Assembly: GCA_035325705.1 (NCBI GenBank)
Contig: DAOKZI010000024.1
Span: 1 to 64,000, forward strand
Length of the DNA: 64,000 nt
Reading direction: 5' to 3'
Source: Ga0077536 sp035325705
Lineage (GTDB): Bacteria; Pseudomonadota; Gammaproteobacteria; Ga0077536
Part shown: in pieces, positions 18,533-27,122 of the stretch
Numbering within the stretch: position 1 is the first letter of the stretch
Layout: each line of letters starts with the position of its first letter
Notes under the pieces: generated by a model
What the model saw: the letters and a program-made list of their open reading frames with translations, nothing else
The model's database searches: none
What the model was told of the DNA's origin: nothing
Program-made: the position numbers and the translations under genes

Positions 18533-19360
18533 TTATGCCACAGGCGGCTGACACGTCGCGCAGAAATACAGGCGCCGCGACGACATGCTGATTTTCTGCA
18601 CGCTGCTCCCGCAGCCGTAGCACGCCTCGCCCGCGCGCTCGAACACGGCGAAGCGAAACGCGGAGTACGGATTGCCCGCGGCCTTCAGCCTTGCGACGCG
18701 CGCGGCGTCGTTGGTCACGCCCTTCGCCCGGTAGGCGCGCAGGCTCACGGCGAGCGTCTGGCGTGCGAGCGCGTTCGTTTCGCGCGTCGACAAGTCTTGT
18801 GGTCGGCGCGCCGGATGCAGGCCTGCGTAATGGAGAATCTCGGAGCGCAGGTAATTGCCGATGCCGGCGATGAAGCCCTGATCGAGGTAGAGCGCGCCCA
18901 GCGCACGGCCGCGAAACGCGGGCGATTGCAGCCGCGCCGCGATCCTGCGCCAGTCGAGTGAGGAGTCCAGCACGTCGGGACCGAGTCGACGCAGGAACGG
19001 ATGCGCGGCAAGCGCCGCGTCGTCCAGCACCTGCACCTCCGTCGCGCTGTAGAGCAGTGCGCTCCACTCGGCCGTGTGCAGGCCGACGCGCAGCGCGCGA
19101 TTGGTCGGCGTAGCCTGCCCGCGCCGGCGCACGACCCAGCGCCCGTAGAGCTGGTTGTGCGAGTACAGCGTGAGGCCGCAGGCGAAGCGCGTGAGCATCG
19201 CCTTGCCGTGGGTATCGACGCGCGTGATGCCGCTGTCGAGCAGCTCGTCGTGCCAGACGCGCAGCGCCGGCAGATTGAGCTCCAGCGCGACGAGAGGCTT
19301 GCCCGCCACGGCCGCCATGATGGCGTCCGCTTCGCGGCGTATTTCGGGCCCTTCGGGCAT
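18533..19360 (-). CDS. nei: Endonuclease VIII (Fpg/Nei DNA glycosylase)
   Basis: 275 aa with the invariant N-terminus PEGPEIRR (Pro2 is the Schiff-base nucleophile, Glu3 the acid). Lys53 sits in HGKAMLTRF as in E. coli Nei, LTLYSHNQLYG follows, the helix-two-turn-helix segment DQGFIAGIGNYLRSEIL lies at about 175-191, and a C-terminal zinc finger has CYGC and CATC. The HNQLYG and GPDVLD strings match Nei rather than Fpg. It excises oxidised pyrimidines and cuts the AP site in base-excision repair. Stand-alone gene between two repeat-filled gaps. Confidence 0.93.
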   Translation of the reverse strand: MPEGPEIRREADAIMAAVAGKPLVALELNLPALRVWHDELLDSGITRVDTHGKAMLTRFACGLTLYSHNQLYGRWVVRRRGQATPTNRALRVGLHTAEWSALLYSATEVQVLDDAALAAHPFLRRLGPDVLDSSLDWRRIAARLQSPAFRGRALGALYLDQGFIAGIGNYLRSEILHYAGLHPARRPQDLSTRETNALARQTLAVSLRAYRAKGVTNDAARVARLKAAGNPYSAFRFAVFERAGEACYGCGSSVQKISMSSRRLYFCATCQPPVA

Positions 19361-20021
19361 CGTTCGTTATCCTCGACGTCTATTCGCGGCTGTGCCAGCG
19401 CAACACGCTCGATAATCTATATAGCCACGGAGGGCACGGAGGAAGAAAGGGATTGTTCGAATCCTCCGCAGCATCTCGCCAGCGGCGGGAATCGAATCAC
19501 GGAAGGTCCGGGCCCAATCAATCTCTTCCTCCAAGGCTGGATCCATTCAGCGCATGAGGCAGCACAGCTCGTAGCTTGCCGTGAAAGAGCGTCGCGGTCG
19601 TGGTAGCCCCTATGAGAGGCCTGGCATCGACCCCGGGAGTAACAACTAGCGCCGAACCCGGATTCCGCTGCGCTCCTTCCGGGCTACGAAGATCGTTGTC
19701 TTGTAGCCCGGAAGGAGCGCCGCGCAGCGGCACGGAATCCGGAAGCTGAGTTCGCCATGCTTCTTTCATGATTGGGGTGACGCCGGCGTCATGACCGTTG
19801 GGCTGACGAAGGAAGCCCAACGTAGGGGCCTCGGCGCGGGCAACGACGTATCGTCGCGGAGCGGTCCTTTGGCGAGGGAACGTGGCGTGCGGCGCCCCGA
19901 ATTCCCCGTTGGGCTTCCTTCGTCAGCCCAACCTACGGCCTCTATCGGCGCCGACGCTGCGGACAATCCTTTTCTTCCTCCGTGATCAGATTCATTCGGT
20001 GCATGAGTAGCGCGTCGATGC
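19361..20021. repeat. Intergenic repeat cluster
   Basis: About 660 bp with no gene. Contents: a CACGGAG element (19411-19450), inverted REP-like copies at 19657-19687 and 19703-19742, a segment around 19745-19793 that recurs near 26870-26910 (CTTTCATGA and GGTGACGC), and two opposed copies of a 25-bp palindromic element starting GTTGGGCT (19797-19821 and 19908-19932). A fragment CTCCGTG plus ATTCATTC closes the cluster near 19985. Confidence 0.65.
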
Positions 20022-20480
20022 TCAAGGTGCGATCCTCATCTTGTGGGTCGCGAGCAGGATCTCGCTGAAGAAACACAGCAAGGCGCCGATCAGGCAGCCC
20101 ATCGCGCCGATGAAGAGCACGGCGACGATGCGCGCGAGATTCAGCTCGACGAAGACCGCGAGAAAGAGCACCACGATCAGGCTGCACACGAGCAGCGCGC
20201 AGCTCGTGCACAGGCCCAGCGCCCAGTTGATCAGACGCGCGCGGCGCTGCAGCCGCCTGAGCTCGCGCCGAGTGTGGTCGTCGTGCAGGTCCGGATCCCG
20301 CGACTGCAGGGCGCGTGAACGATCGATCGTGCGTCCCAGGCGGTTCGTCAGCACTCCCAGCACCGCGCCGACGCCGGTCAGCAGGAAGACCGGCGCCGTC
20401 GCGAGGCTGATGGCGTGCGCGATGCTGGTGATCGGCGTCTGCAGCGCGCCGGCCGCTTCGTTCACGAACGACAAGGCCAT
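20022..20480 (-). CDS. DUF2721 family membrane protein
   Basis: 152 aa from the ATG ending at 20480. Helix one (about 20-45) ends GVLTNRLGRTIDRSRAL, the cytosolic segment has HTRRELRRLQRRARLINWAL, and two more helices follow (about 90-115 and 122-145). This pattern, especially TNRLGRTIDR and RRARLIN, is that of DUF2721. Function unknown; small inner-membrane protein. The next gene on the strand (GFA) ends only 16 bp upstream, so they may share a transcript. Confidence 0.83.
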   Translation of the reverse strand: MALSFVNEAAGALQTPITSIAHAISLATAPVFLLTGVGAVLGVLTNRLGRTIDRSRALQSRDPDLHDDHTRRELRRLQRRARLINWALGLCTSCALLVCSLIVVLFLAVFVELNLARIVAVLFIGAMGCLIGALLCFFSEILLATHKMRIAP

Positions 20481-20496
20481 CGCGGAACCGGTATGC

Positions 20497-20931
20497 TCAT
20501 TCCGGGAGCGTGACGCCCGATCCCCCCATCTCGGCGGGTACGTCCTGCATCTTCGGCAGGCCGTCCTTGATGCGCAGCTTGGTCTCACCGTAGAAGACGT
20601 GCAGACCGGGCTTGAATTCGACGCTGGGCACGATCGCCGCATAGACGTCGACGAGACCCATCTGCGGATGATCGGTCATCAGATGGCCGCCGCACTTCGT
20701 GCACCATTTGCGTGAGCTGCCCGGCGTCTTGTTGTAGGTGCCGATGAGCTCGGCGCCCTGCGTCACCTTCACCTGGTCCGGCGCCCACAGCGAAAATGCA
20801 TTGACCGGGCCCGCGGACCAGTGGCGGCAGGATTCGCAGTGGCAATAGCCCTGCGCGACCGGCGCGCCCGTCACCTCGAGTTTCACCGCGCCGCAAAAGC
20901 AGCTCCCTTGATGTGTCTGTCCGGCATTCAT
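20497..20931 (-). CDS. GFA/CENP-V family zinc protein
   Basis: 144 aa with the GFA zinc-site pattern: SCFCGAVKLEV near the N-terminus, YCHCESCRHW (about 29-38) and WCTKCGGHLMTDHP (about 75-88). The family is named for glutathione-dependent formaldehyde-activating enzyme, but most members have unproven activity. Start at the ATG ending 20931 with GAAGGGAG upstream. It is divergent from the SDR gene across 159 bp. Confidence 0.88.
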   Translation of the reverse strand: MNAGQTHQGSCFCGAVKLEVTGAPVAQGYCHCESCRHWSAGPVNAFSLWAPDQVKVTQGAELIGTYNKTPGSSRKWCTKCGGHLMTDHPQMGLVDVYAAIVPSVEFKPGLHVFYGETKLRIKDGLPKMQDVPAEMGGSGVTLPE

Positions 20932-21090
20932 GTCTGTGCTCCCTTCGGCGCGCGTGTGCGCCTTGCTGCGGATGTCATGGCCAGGGCCGGCCGATCGAGC
21001 GTCGCATCCCGCGACCCGCGCAGTGTAGCCTCGTCGCGACCCGACATGGCAAGATTCGGCAGGCTTTCAAACATCGTGGGGGTACAGCGG

Positions 21091-21858
21091 ATGGCCAGGC
21101 TTGCGGGCAAGATTGCAATCGTCACCGGCGCCGCCGCCGGCATCGGCCTCGCGTCCGCGCGGCTCTTCGTTGCCGAAGGCGCCAAGGTCCTGCTGGTCGA
21201 CATCCAGCGCGCGGAGCTCGAGGCCGCGGCCGCCGAACTCGGCGAGGCTCAGGCCATGGCGATGGTCGCGGACGTCAGCGATCCCGCGCAAACGCAGGCC
21301 TACGTCGACGCTGCGCTCGCGCGCTGGGGCCGGATCGACGTGCTGTTCGCGAATGCCGGCATCGAGGGCAAGGTCGCCCCGATCGTCGACGTCGCGCTCG
21401 AGGACTACGAGCGGGTGATGGCGGTGAACGTGCGCGGCGTGTTGCTGGCGCTGAAGGCCGTGCTCCCGGTGATGCAGAAGCAGGGCGGCGGCAGCATCGT
21501 CATCACCTCATCGCTCGGTGGCCTGCGCGGCACGCCGCGCATCGGGCCCTACATCGCTTCCAAGCACGCCGTCGTCGGCCTGATGAAGACCGCGGCACTG
21601 GAAAATGCGCGCTACAACGTCCGCGTCAACACCGTCAACCCGGCGCCGATCGACACGCGCATGGTGCACTCGCTGGAGCAGCAGTGGGCGCCCGGCGCGC
21701 CGGAGAAGATGTCGGCACGGATGGTGAACGGCGTGCCGCTGCAGCGTTACGGTACGCCGGCGGAAGTGGCCCAGCTCGCACTGTTTCTCGCCAGCGACGA
21801 GAGCAGTTTTTGCACCGGCAACGCCTTTTCCATCGACGGCGGAATGTCGGCGTCGTGA
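21091..21858 (+). CDS. Short-chain dehydrogenase/reductase (SDR)
   Basis: 255 aa, start ATG 21091 where SDR similarity begins. NAD(P)-binding TGAAAGIG (about 12-19), an acidic residue after strand two (LLVDIQ, favouring NAD), NAG in FANAGIEG, catalytic Ser in ITSSLGG, and the YIASK active-site Tyr/Lys (about 151-155) are all present, with a C-terminal SIDGGMSAS end typical of FabG-like enzymes. Substrate unknown. Its stop overlaps the GTG start of the next gene (GTGA), so the two are translationally coupled. Confidence 0.9.
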   Translation: MARLAGKIAIVTGAAAGIGLASARLFVAEGAKVLLVDIQRAELEAAAAELGEAQAMAMVADVSDPAQTQAYVDAALARWGRIDVLFANAGIEGKVAPIVDVALEDYERVMAVNVRGVLLALKAVLPVMQKQGGGSIVITSSLGGLRGTPRIGPYIASKHAVVGLMKTAALENARYNVRVNTVNPAPIDTRMVHSLEQQWAPGAPEKMSARMVNGVPLQRYGTPAEVAQLALFLASDESSFCTGNAFSIDGGMSAS

Positions 21859-23042
21859 AATTCGGCCTGTTCTACGAGCATCAGCTACCGCGGCCGTGGG
21901 CGCCGGACAGCGAGCACCGTCTGCTGCAGGAATCGCTCGCGCAGATCGAGCTCGCGGATCGCCTCGGCTATGACTACGCGTGGGCCGTCGAGCATCACTT
22001 CCTCGAGGAGTATTCGCATTCCTCGGCGCCTGAGGTCTTTCTCGGCGCGGCGAGCCAGCGCACGCAGCGGATCCGCCTCGGCCACGGCATCGTGCAGCTC
22101 ACGACGAACCACCCGGCGCGCGTCGCCGAGCGCATCGCGACGCTGGATCTCCTGAGCAACGGCCGCGTCGAATTCGGGATCGGCGAAGGCTCCAGCGTCA
22201 CGGAGCTCCATCCCTTCGATCGCCGCTACCGCGACAAGCGCGCGATCTGGGAAGACGCCGTGCGCTGTCTGCTGCCGATGCTCTGGGAGACGCACTGGGA
22301 GTACGACGGCGAGCACTTCAAGTTCCCGGCGCGCAACGTCGTGCCGAAACCGCTGCAGAAGCCGCATCCGCCGCTGTGGGTTGCCTGCTCGCAGATGGAG
22401 ACGATCCGCATGGCGGGCCGCCGCGGCATGGGCGCGCTCGCGTTCCAATTTCTGAACGCGGACAGCGCGCAGGCCTGGGTGCACGCGTATTACAACGCGT
22501 ACACGAAGACGCTGGAGCGGCTGACAAGCTACGCGACGAATCCGAATCTCGCGATCGTCGCCGGCTTCATGTGCGCGCCGACCGACGAAGAAGCCGAACG
22601 GCTCGCCGACGGCTGGACCTTCTTCCAGTTCTGTCTCGCCTTCTACGGCAAGCACGGCCCGATCGCGCCGGGCAGTCTTTCGCTGTGGGATGAATACGAG
22701 GCGTGGCGCGCGAGCGGGGAAGGCAAGAGCACCGGTGTCTCGCTGATCGGATCGCCCGCGACTTTGCGCCGGCGCCTCGCCGAGCTCGAGGTCAGCCACA
22801 TCGATCAGGTGATCCTGCTGAACCAGGCGGGCAAGACCTCGCACCGCGCGATCTGCGACAGCCTGGAGCTCTTCGCGCGCGAGGTCATGCCTGAATTCCA
22901 GGCGCGCGACGGCGAGCACCAAGCGTGGAAGCGCCAGGTGCTCGAAGGGCGTCTCGAGCTCGCCGAGATCGACACCACTCCGTATGGGCAGCGCGCGATT
23001 GCCGATCCGGGGCAGAAGACGCAGACGCTGCTACAGCGCTGA
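21855..23042 (+). CDS. LLM-class flavin/F420-dependent oxidoreductase
   Basis: 395 aa starting at GTG 21855 overlapping the SDR stop. A luciferase-like TIM barrel: KFGLFYEHQLPR start, ELADRLGYDYAWAVEHHF, RIRLGHGIVQLTTNHP, LSNGRVEFGIGEGSS and KPHPPLWVACS are standard blocks. Members use FMN or F420; since this genome encodes F420 synthesis about 25 kb away, either is possible. The C-terminal extension beyond about 350 is longer than average. Pairing with an SDR suggests consecutive redox steps on one alcohol or ketone substrate; this is inference. Confidence 0.87.
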   Translation: MKFGLFYEHQLPRPWAPDSEHRLLQESLAQIELADRLGYDYAWAVEHHFLEEYSHSSAPEVFLGAASQRTQRIRLGHGIVQLTTNHPARVAERIATLDLLSNGRVEFGIGEGSSVTELHPFDRRYRDKRAIWEDAVRCLLPMLWETHWEYDGEHFKFPARNVVPKPLQKPHPPLWVACSQMETIRMAGRRGMGALAFQFLNADSAQAWVHAYYNAYTKTLERLTSYATNPNLAIVAGFMCAPTDEEAERLADGWTFFQFCLAFYGKHGPIAPGSLSLWDEYEAWRASGEGKSTGVSLIGSPATLRRRLAELEVSHIDQVILLNQAGKTSHRAICDSLELFAREVMPEFQARDGEHQAWKRQVLEGRLELAEIDTTPYGQRAIADPGQKTQTLLQR

Positions 23043-23081
23043 AGCGCCTCGACAGCGAGGGCTGCCGAGGTGATGGCAGCG

Positions 23082-23708
23082 TCAGCCGCGCGCGCGCTTG
23101 CGGCCGACCCAGCCGCCGGCGCAGGCGGCGGACGCGAACAGCGCGGCCGCGCCCGGCAGGGGTACCGGGGCAACGTCGAAGGCCAGCGTGACGTAGTTGC
23201 TCGGCCCTAGTTGATCGAACCAGAAGGTGTAGCTCGCGGCGCCGAGAGGACCCTCGAAGCCCAGCGCCCAATCGGCCGTCGCCATCAGCGGCAGCAGATC
23301 GTCGCCGACGTGCGCCGCGTCGGCGGCCGTGCCAAAGAGCGCATAGCCCCGTATCTCGCCGACGCGGATCACCGCCTGGTTCGCCGGCACCGTGAACCTG
23401 GGCCCGTCCATCACGCCGATGAAGCCGCGGGTGTCGCCGCCTTCGTAGCCCGTCAGCACGATGCGCTTCAGGACGCTGCCCGCCGGCAGGTCCACGCGGA
23501 GATAGTCGAGATCGCGCGGTGCGCCCTGCACGGTGTAGTCGAGCGTATTTATGCCGAGCTCGAGCTGCCACTGCGTGGGCGCGAGGCCGTCGCCGCTGAA
23601 ATCGCCGATGGTCGTCTCGCTGAGATTGGCCGCGCCGGCAGCGCCGGCGGTCAGCCAGGCGCTCAGCGTCAACACCGCGCTCAGCATCATGCGTCGTTGC
23701 GTCAACAT
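23082..23708 (-). CDS. Secreted protein with VPLP-type C-terminal sorting signal
   Basis: 208 aa from the ATG ending 23708 (GGAG eight bases upstream); the ATG at 23714 is too close to that site. Signal peptide about 1-24 (ending GAA). The mature part is a beta-rich domain of unknown family (LELGINTLDYTVQG, IVLTGYEGGDTRGFIGV). The tail has VAPVPLPG, a hydrophobic helix and GRKRARG, the tripartite PEP-CTERM/VPLPA-CTERM pattern read by exosortases. Third gene of a minus-strand operon; its ATG overlaps the stop of the preceding protease gene, so they are coupled. No exosortase is in the window. Confidence 0.75.
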   Translation of the reverse strand: MLTQRRMMLSAVLTLSAWLTAGAAGAANLSETTIGDFSGDGLAPTQWQLELGINTLDYTVQGAPRDLDYLRVDLPAGSVLKRIVLTGYEGGDTRGFIGVMDGPRFTVPANQAVIRVGEIRGYALFGTAADAAHVGDDLLPLMATADWALGFEGPLGAASYTFWFDQLGPSNYVTLAFDVAPVPLPGAAALFASAACAGGWVGRKRARG

Positions 23709-24463
23709 GAGCATTGCTCCGTAGTGAAAGAAAGGGGGCGATGTCGTCGCCGCCGGCACGAGCCGGCGACGGCGAGCGCGAACAGAGGCAGCGCCGGCGG
23801 CAAGGGCAGCGGCAGCACCTCGCCGCGGCCGATGCCGTAGACGTTCTGTAGTGCGGCGATCATCTCGGGCGCGAGCGGGATCGCCGGAAGCTGGAGCGCC
23901 GCGTCGATCGCGCTGGCCCGATGCTGGGCGGCGTTGCCGGACGCGGCGTTCACCCAATGGCCGAGCCCCAGGACGTGACCGATCTCGTGCTGGGCCACGG
24001 CGTAGAACAGCACGGCCGACCAGTGTTGGCCGCTGCGCAGCGCGTTGAAGACGATGTCGCCGGCGAGACCGCTGCCCTCGGAGGGAAAGTACGCGTACGC
24101 ATTGGCGCCCGGCACGTGCGGCACCTGTCCGATGCGAATATCGGCGAGGCCGCTCGGATCGTATTCGCCGGTTTCGGGCAGCGGGCCCGCGTCGAGGATC
24201 TCGCGGAAGCTGATCGGCACGACGTTCGCGTAGTCGCTGAACGCCGTTTCCACGATGAGTCGCAGCGCGTCGGGCGTGAACGGTTCGCCGCTGGCCCGAT
24301 CGAGCAGGCTGCCGTCGAGCAGCTTGCTGTAGCTGTAGCTCAGCGTCAGCGGCGTGCCCGGGCCGCCGGGCTGCGGCCAGGTGCCGAACACCGGAAATTC
24401 GGCGCGCGCGCTCGCGCCGCTCAGCAGCAGCACGCAGGCGAGCAGGAGACGGCGCGCGCTCAC
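23702..24463 (-). CDS. Matrixin-like metalloprotease, secreted
   Basis: 253 aa from GTG ending at 24463, which overlaps the upstream stop (GTGA). Signal peptide 1-21 (ending ARA). The zinc site is a full metzincin motif, HEIGHVLGLGH (H159, E160, H163, H169), preceded by the structural segments ADIRIGQ and GDIVFN common in matrixins. No obvious Met-turn is seen. The C-terminus has LPLPLPP, a hydrophobic stretch and CRRRRHR, like a degenerate sorting signal, then runs 14 further residues into the start of the next gene. Likely digests protein outside the cell; the target is unknown. Confidence 0.82.
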   Translation of the reverse strand: MSARRLLLACVLLLSGASARAEFPVFGTWPQPGGPGTPLTLSYSYSKLLDGSLLDRASGEPFTPDALRLIVETAFSDYANVVPISFREILDAGPLPETGEYDPSGLADIRIGQVPHVPGANAYAYFPSEGSGLAGDIVFNALRSGQHWSAVLFYAVAQHEIGHVLGLGHWVNAASGNAAQHRASAIDAALQLPAIPLAPEMIAALQNVYGIGRGEVLPLPLPPALPLFALAVAGSCRRRRHRPLSFTTEQCSC

Positions 24464-25485
24464 GATCGAATCGTCCGGCCGCGACGCGGGGCGCCGATCG
24501 CGAGGCCGGCGAGGCCGCCGGCGAGTAGCAGCGCCGGCGCCGGCAGCGGCACCGGTGACACCGGCACTTCCCAGCCGATGTCGCGCAAGCCCGCGTAGTC
24601 CAGCGCGGTCGGCAGCTCGCGCGTGCCGCGCACGGTGCTGGGATCCATCAAGGTCTGCTGCGCGACGCCGTCCGCGGTGCTGGACACGCCGGCGGCCCAG
24701 TGCGAGAGGAAGCGATCGAGCGGCACCGGGCCGCCGTGCGCGTCGACCGAGGCCGCGCCGGCGAATTGCGGGGCGGCCGCGTCGACCAGCGCGAACCACG
24801 AGTCCGCTTCGCCGAAGCCGAGCAGATGGCCGAGCTCGTGGATCGCAGTGGTCAGAAAATCGGGTTGCGTCGAGCCCGACGGCGGCGGCGAAGCGTCGAA
24901 ATACCAGTCTTGCGCGGCGTTGAACCAGATGTAGCCGCCCCATACGCCGTAGTCCGTGGCGCCGGTGCCCACGGTGTTTTCTTGACCGCGCGCAATCACT
25001 GCGTCGACGAAGGCGGGCGAGCCCGTGGCTTCCAGCCCGTCGCCCGTGCCGGCGAAGCCGAGCACCCCGGGCGCGGAGTTCGAGCCGCCGGCGAACACGC
25101 GCAGCGTGTCGGCCGGAACCTGCAGGTCTTCGAGCAGCACCGCGGGGCCGGCCAGGCTCGGATGCGTGATCGACACCGACCAGTGATCGCCGGCCGCGGG
25201 CGCGATGGCGGCCAGCCGATCGGTGAAGCCCGCGTAGAAGCTCGCGGCGAGATCGAGCATGGCGCGCCGTTCGGCGAGCGGAGCGCCGGTGCTCGGATCG
25301 GTGAAGAAGCCCCGCGTGTCGTAGCTGTAATCGAACGCGATGTGCAGCGCATGCGCAGGGCTTGCCGTGCCGAGCACCGTGAGCGAGAGCAGCAGGTGCA
25401 GAGCGCGGCGAGTGCGCTCGCTGCGGCGCCTGCCGCGCGACGGGGAGCGCCGCGCGGCGCCGTCGGGATCCGGCATCGATGACAT
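24460..25485 (-). CDS. Metzincin-like protease with VPLP-type sorting tail
   Basis: 341 aa from the ATG ending 25485 (CGGAG six bases upstream), chosen over an ATG ending 25548 without a site. A twin-Arg-rich N-terminus precedes a hydrophobic signal (about 29-46, ending AHA). The zinc motif reads HELGHLLGFGE (H216, E217, H220), so the usual third ligand His/Asp at position 226 is Glu; LMDPST further on looks like the Met-turn. The tail has VSPVPLPAP, a hydrophobic helix and RRGRTIRS, a good VPLPA-CTERM signal. It heads the three-gene operon and is divergent from the Fur-box promoter at 25615-25643, so it may also be iron-controlled. Confidence 0.8.
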   Translation of the reverse strand: MSSMPDPDGAARRSPSRGRRRSERTRRALHLLLSLTVLGTASPAHALHIAFDYSYDTRGFFTDPSTGAPLAERRAMLDLAASFYAGFTDRLAAIAPAAGDHWSVSITHPSLAGPAVLLEDLQVPADTLRVFAGGSNSAPGVLGFAGTGDGLEATGSPAFVDAVIARGQENTVGTGATDYGVWGGYIWFNAAQDWYFDASPPPSGSTQPDFLTTAIHELGHLLGFGEADSWFALVDAAAPQFAGAASVDAHGGPVPLDRFLSHWAAGVSSTADGVAQQTLMDPSTVRGTRELPTALDYAGLRDIGWEVPVSPVPLPAPALLLAGGLAGLAIGAPRRGRTIRS

Positions 25486-25614
25486 GAACGACTCCGTTAC
25501 TTGCTCGCGCGCCGGGCGCGGGCCGCGCCCGTGGCTCTTTGGTTTCATTTGCGGAGGTCCGCGGGCTCTCGCCGGCGACGAATGTCGCGCGGGATTCCAG
25601 GGGGCGGCCTCGGC

Positions 25615-25643
25615 TTGTAGACTTTAATGAGAATTATTATTAT
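25615..25643 (+). promoter_or_regulatory. Sigma-70-like promoter overlapped by a Fur box
   Basis: -35 TTGTAG (25615-25620), 17-bp spacer, -10 TATTAT (25638-25643). TGAGAATTATTATTA (25628-25642) matches the 7-1-7 Fur consensus TGATAAT-N-ATTATCA at 12 of 14 positions and covers the -10 box. It lies in an unusually AT-rich patch of an otherwise very GC-rich sequence. The same layout recurs at 31356-31384. Confidence 0.6.
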
Positions 25644-25761
25644 TTAGATTACATGGCTGTGCAAGCATGCCATGGACACTCGAGGACCAACGCCGAACGG
25701 CCTCTGTGGGTGAGGAGGGAGACGCTCGAGAACTGCGATTTCACCACTAGAGGATTTGAAA

Positions 25762-26487
25762 ATGTGCACAAGCAAGATCGACAAGGACAAGCACGGTATC
25801 CGGCACGCCCTGCGTTCGGGCCTCGCGCTCGCGGCGCTGGTGGCCACGGCCGGTCAGGCGCAAGCCGCGTTCGAAAACCCGGCCACGGCCTCGTGGGGCG
25901 GCTGGACTCGCGGGGATGCCGGCAGCCTCTATCACGAATGGGCGGTGTTCTCGGACGAAGATCCGGGCAGCAAGATCGTGGACACGACGCCTGAGGTCGG
26001 CAGCATCGGCCCGGCGCCGCACTCGCTGACCGAGAACAGCGGCAACGCTTTCCTCACGGGCGGCGGCAACATCTACAGCTTCTCCGGCGTCACCGACTTC
26101 ACGGTCGAGCTCGGCGGCACCGCAACGGCGGGACAGCCGACGCGCGTCGCGCTGCAGATCAAGACGCTCGGCACCGAACTCGACTACGACAGCGTCATGC
26201 TGAACGGCGTGGCGTGGGACAGCAAGACCGAACTGGGCCGCGTCAAGCTGGGCGGCATGGGCGGCGCCGACGTCGAAACCCTGTTCCTGTGGACGCTCAC
26301 CGACGCGCTGGCGAGCTATGTGTTCGACTTCAATTCGAAGGAGTCGAGCATGAGCCTCGATGCGCTGAGCGTCGACGTCGCGCCGGTGCCGCTGCCGGGC
26401 GCGCTCGTATTGATGCTGTCGGGCGTCGGCGGCTTTGCCGCCGTGGCGCGCCGTCGCGCGCAGGGCGGGGCTGCGGTCGCCGCGTAA
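25762..26487 (+). CDS. VPLP-tailed secreted protein, paralogue 1 of heme-locus family
   Basis: 241 aa from ATG 25762 (GAGGA seven bases upstream). Signal region about 13-36 (ending QAQAA). The mature protein opens FENPATASWGGWTRGD and GSLYHEW (Tyr57), continues with GGGNIYSFSGVTDFTVEL and SVMLNGVAWDSKTELG, and ends SLDALSVDVAPVPLPG, a hydrophobic helix and ARRRAQGG. The same blocks occur in the proteins at 31819 and 32544, so the three form one family. No known domain is recognised. The Fur-box promoter upstream implies expression under iron limitation. A role in binding heme or iron outside the cell is inference from context. Confidence 0.75.
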   Translation: MCTSKIDKDKHGIRHALRSGLALAALVATAGQAQAAFENPATASWGGWTRGDAGSLYHEWAVFSDEDPGSKIVDTTPEVGSIGPAPHSLTENSGNAFLTGGGNIYSFSGVTDFTVELGGTATAGQPTRVALQIKTLGTELDYDSVMLNGVAWDSKTELGRVKLGGMGGADVETLFLWTLTDALASYVFDFNSKESSMSLDALSVDVAPVPLPGALVLMLSGVGGFAAVARRRAQGGAAVAA

Positions 26488-26504
26488 AGCACTGAGGCAG
26501 CGAA

Positions 26505-26569
26505 GGGCGGATGCCGTGTCGATGGCATTCGCCCTCTCTGGAGAAACGCTGTCTTCGCAGCGTTTCTCC
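26505..26569 (+). terminator. Two tandem hairpins after VPLP paralogue 1
   Basis: First stem: GGGCGGATGCC (26505-26515) with GGCATTCGCCC (26524-26534), one G-T pair, followed by TCTCT. Second: a perfect 12-bp stem, GGAGAAACGCTG (26540-26551) with CAGCGTTTCTCC (26558-26569) and a TCTTCG loop. They begin 18 bp after the stop codon and probably terminate or stabilise this transcript; there is no long T run. Confidence 0.5.
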
Positions 26570-27122
26570 AATTTCCCGAGTCCGTGAGGCAGGGTTTCCG
26601 CGGACCACAGAGGGCCAGCATCCGGATCGAGTGCTCGTTACTCGATTCGTCAGGCGAGTCCCGCTTCGCATCGGGTCGCCGTCTCTGCACGAGTCCAGGA
26701 TGGACTCGTTCAGCGCTTCTCCAACATAACCGTCCGTTCATTACTACAAACGCAAGGAGGCCGTAGCGCGCAACTCGAGGTCGGCGGCTGTCGGTGCACC
26801 GATCCCGGATTCCGCTTCGCTCCTTCCGGGCTACGAAGACCGTCTTTCGTGGCGCGGAATCCGGCAGTAGGCTCCTCACGTCTCTTTCATGAGTGCGGGT
26901 GACGCGGGCGTCTCATCAACGGCGGTGTCGTAACCCGGGATCCGGCGCTCGCCGTCCTCTCATGCCCTCCGAGAAGATACCGCGCGGCGCGCGCCGCGCA
27001 TGGCCGTAATTCCTTGCGCATCGGGCATGCTCGATCCCGGGTTCCGCTACGCTGCACCCGGGCTACAAAACGGCGGCGCGCAGCGCAAATTCGCTGCGTT
27101 CGTTTGGACGAAGTGGACGGGC
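26570..27122. repeat. Intergenic repeat region
   Basis: No gene seen. A REP-like copy lies at about 26805-26838. A 116-bp segment, 26951-27066, is clearly homologous to 36001-36115 and ends in the REP-like GGGTTCCGCTACGCTGCACC form. The stretch 26870-26910 resembles 19745-19793. Confidence 0.6.

Noticed and set aside
20913..21854. Long upstream frame running into the LLM gene
   Set aside because: It overlaps the SDR gene in another frame and is Arg-rich; the LLM family starts at GTG 21855.
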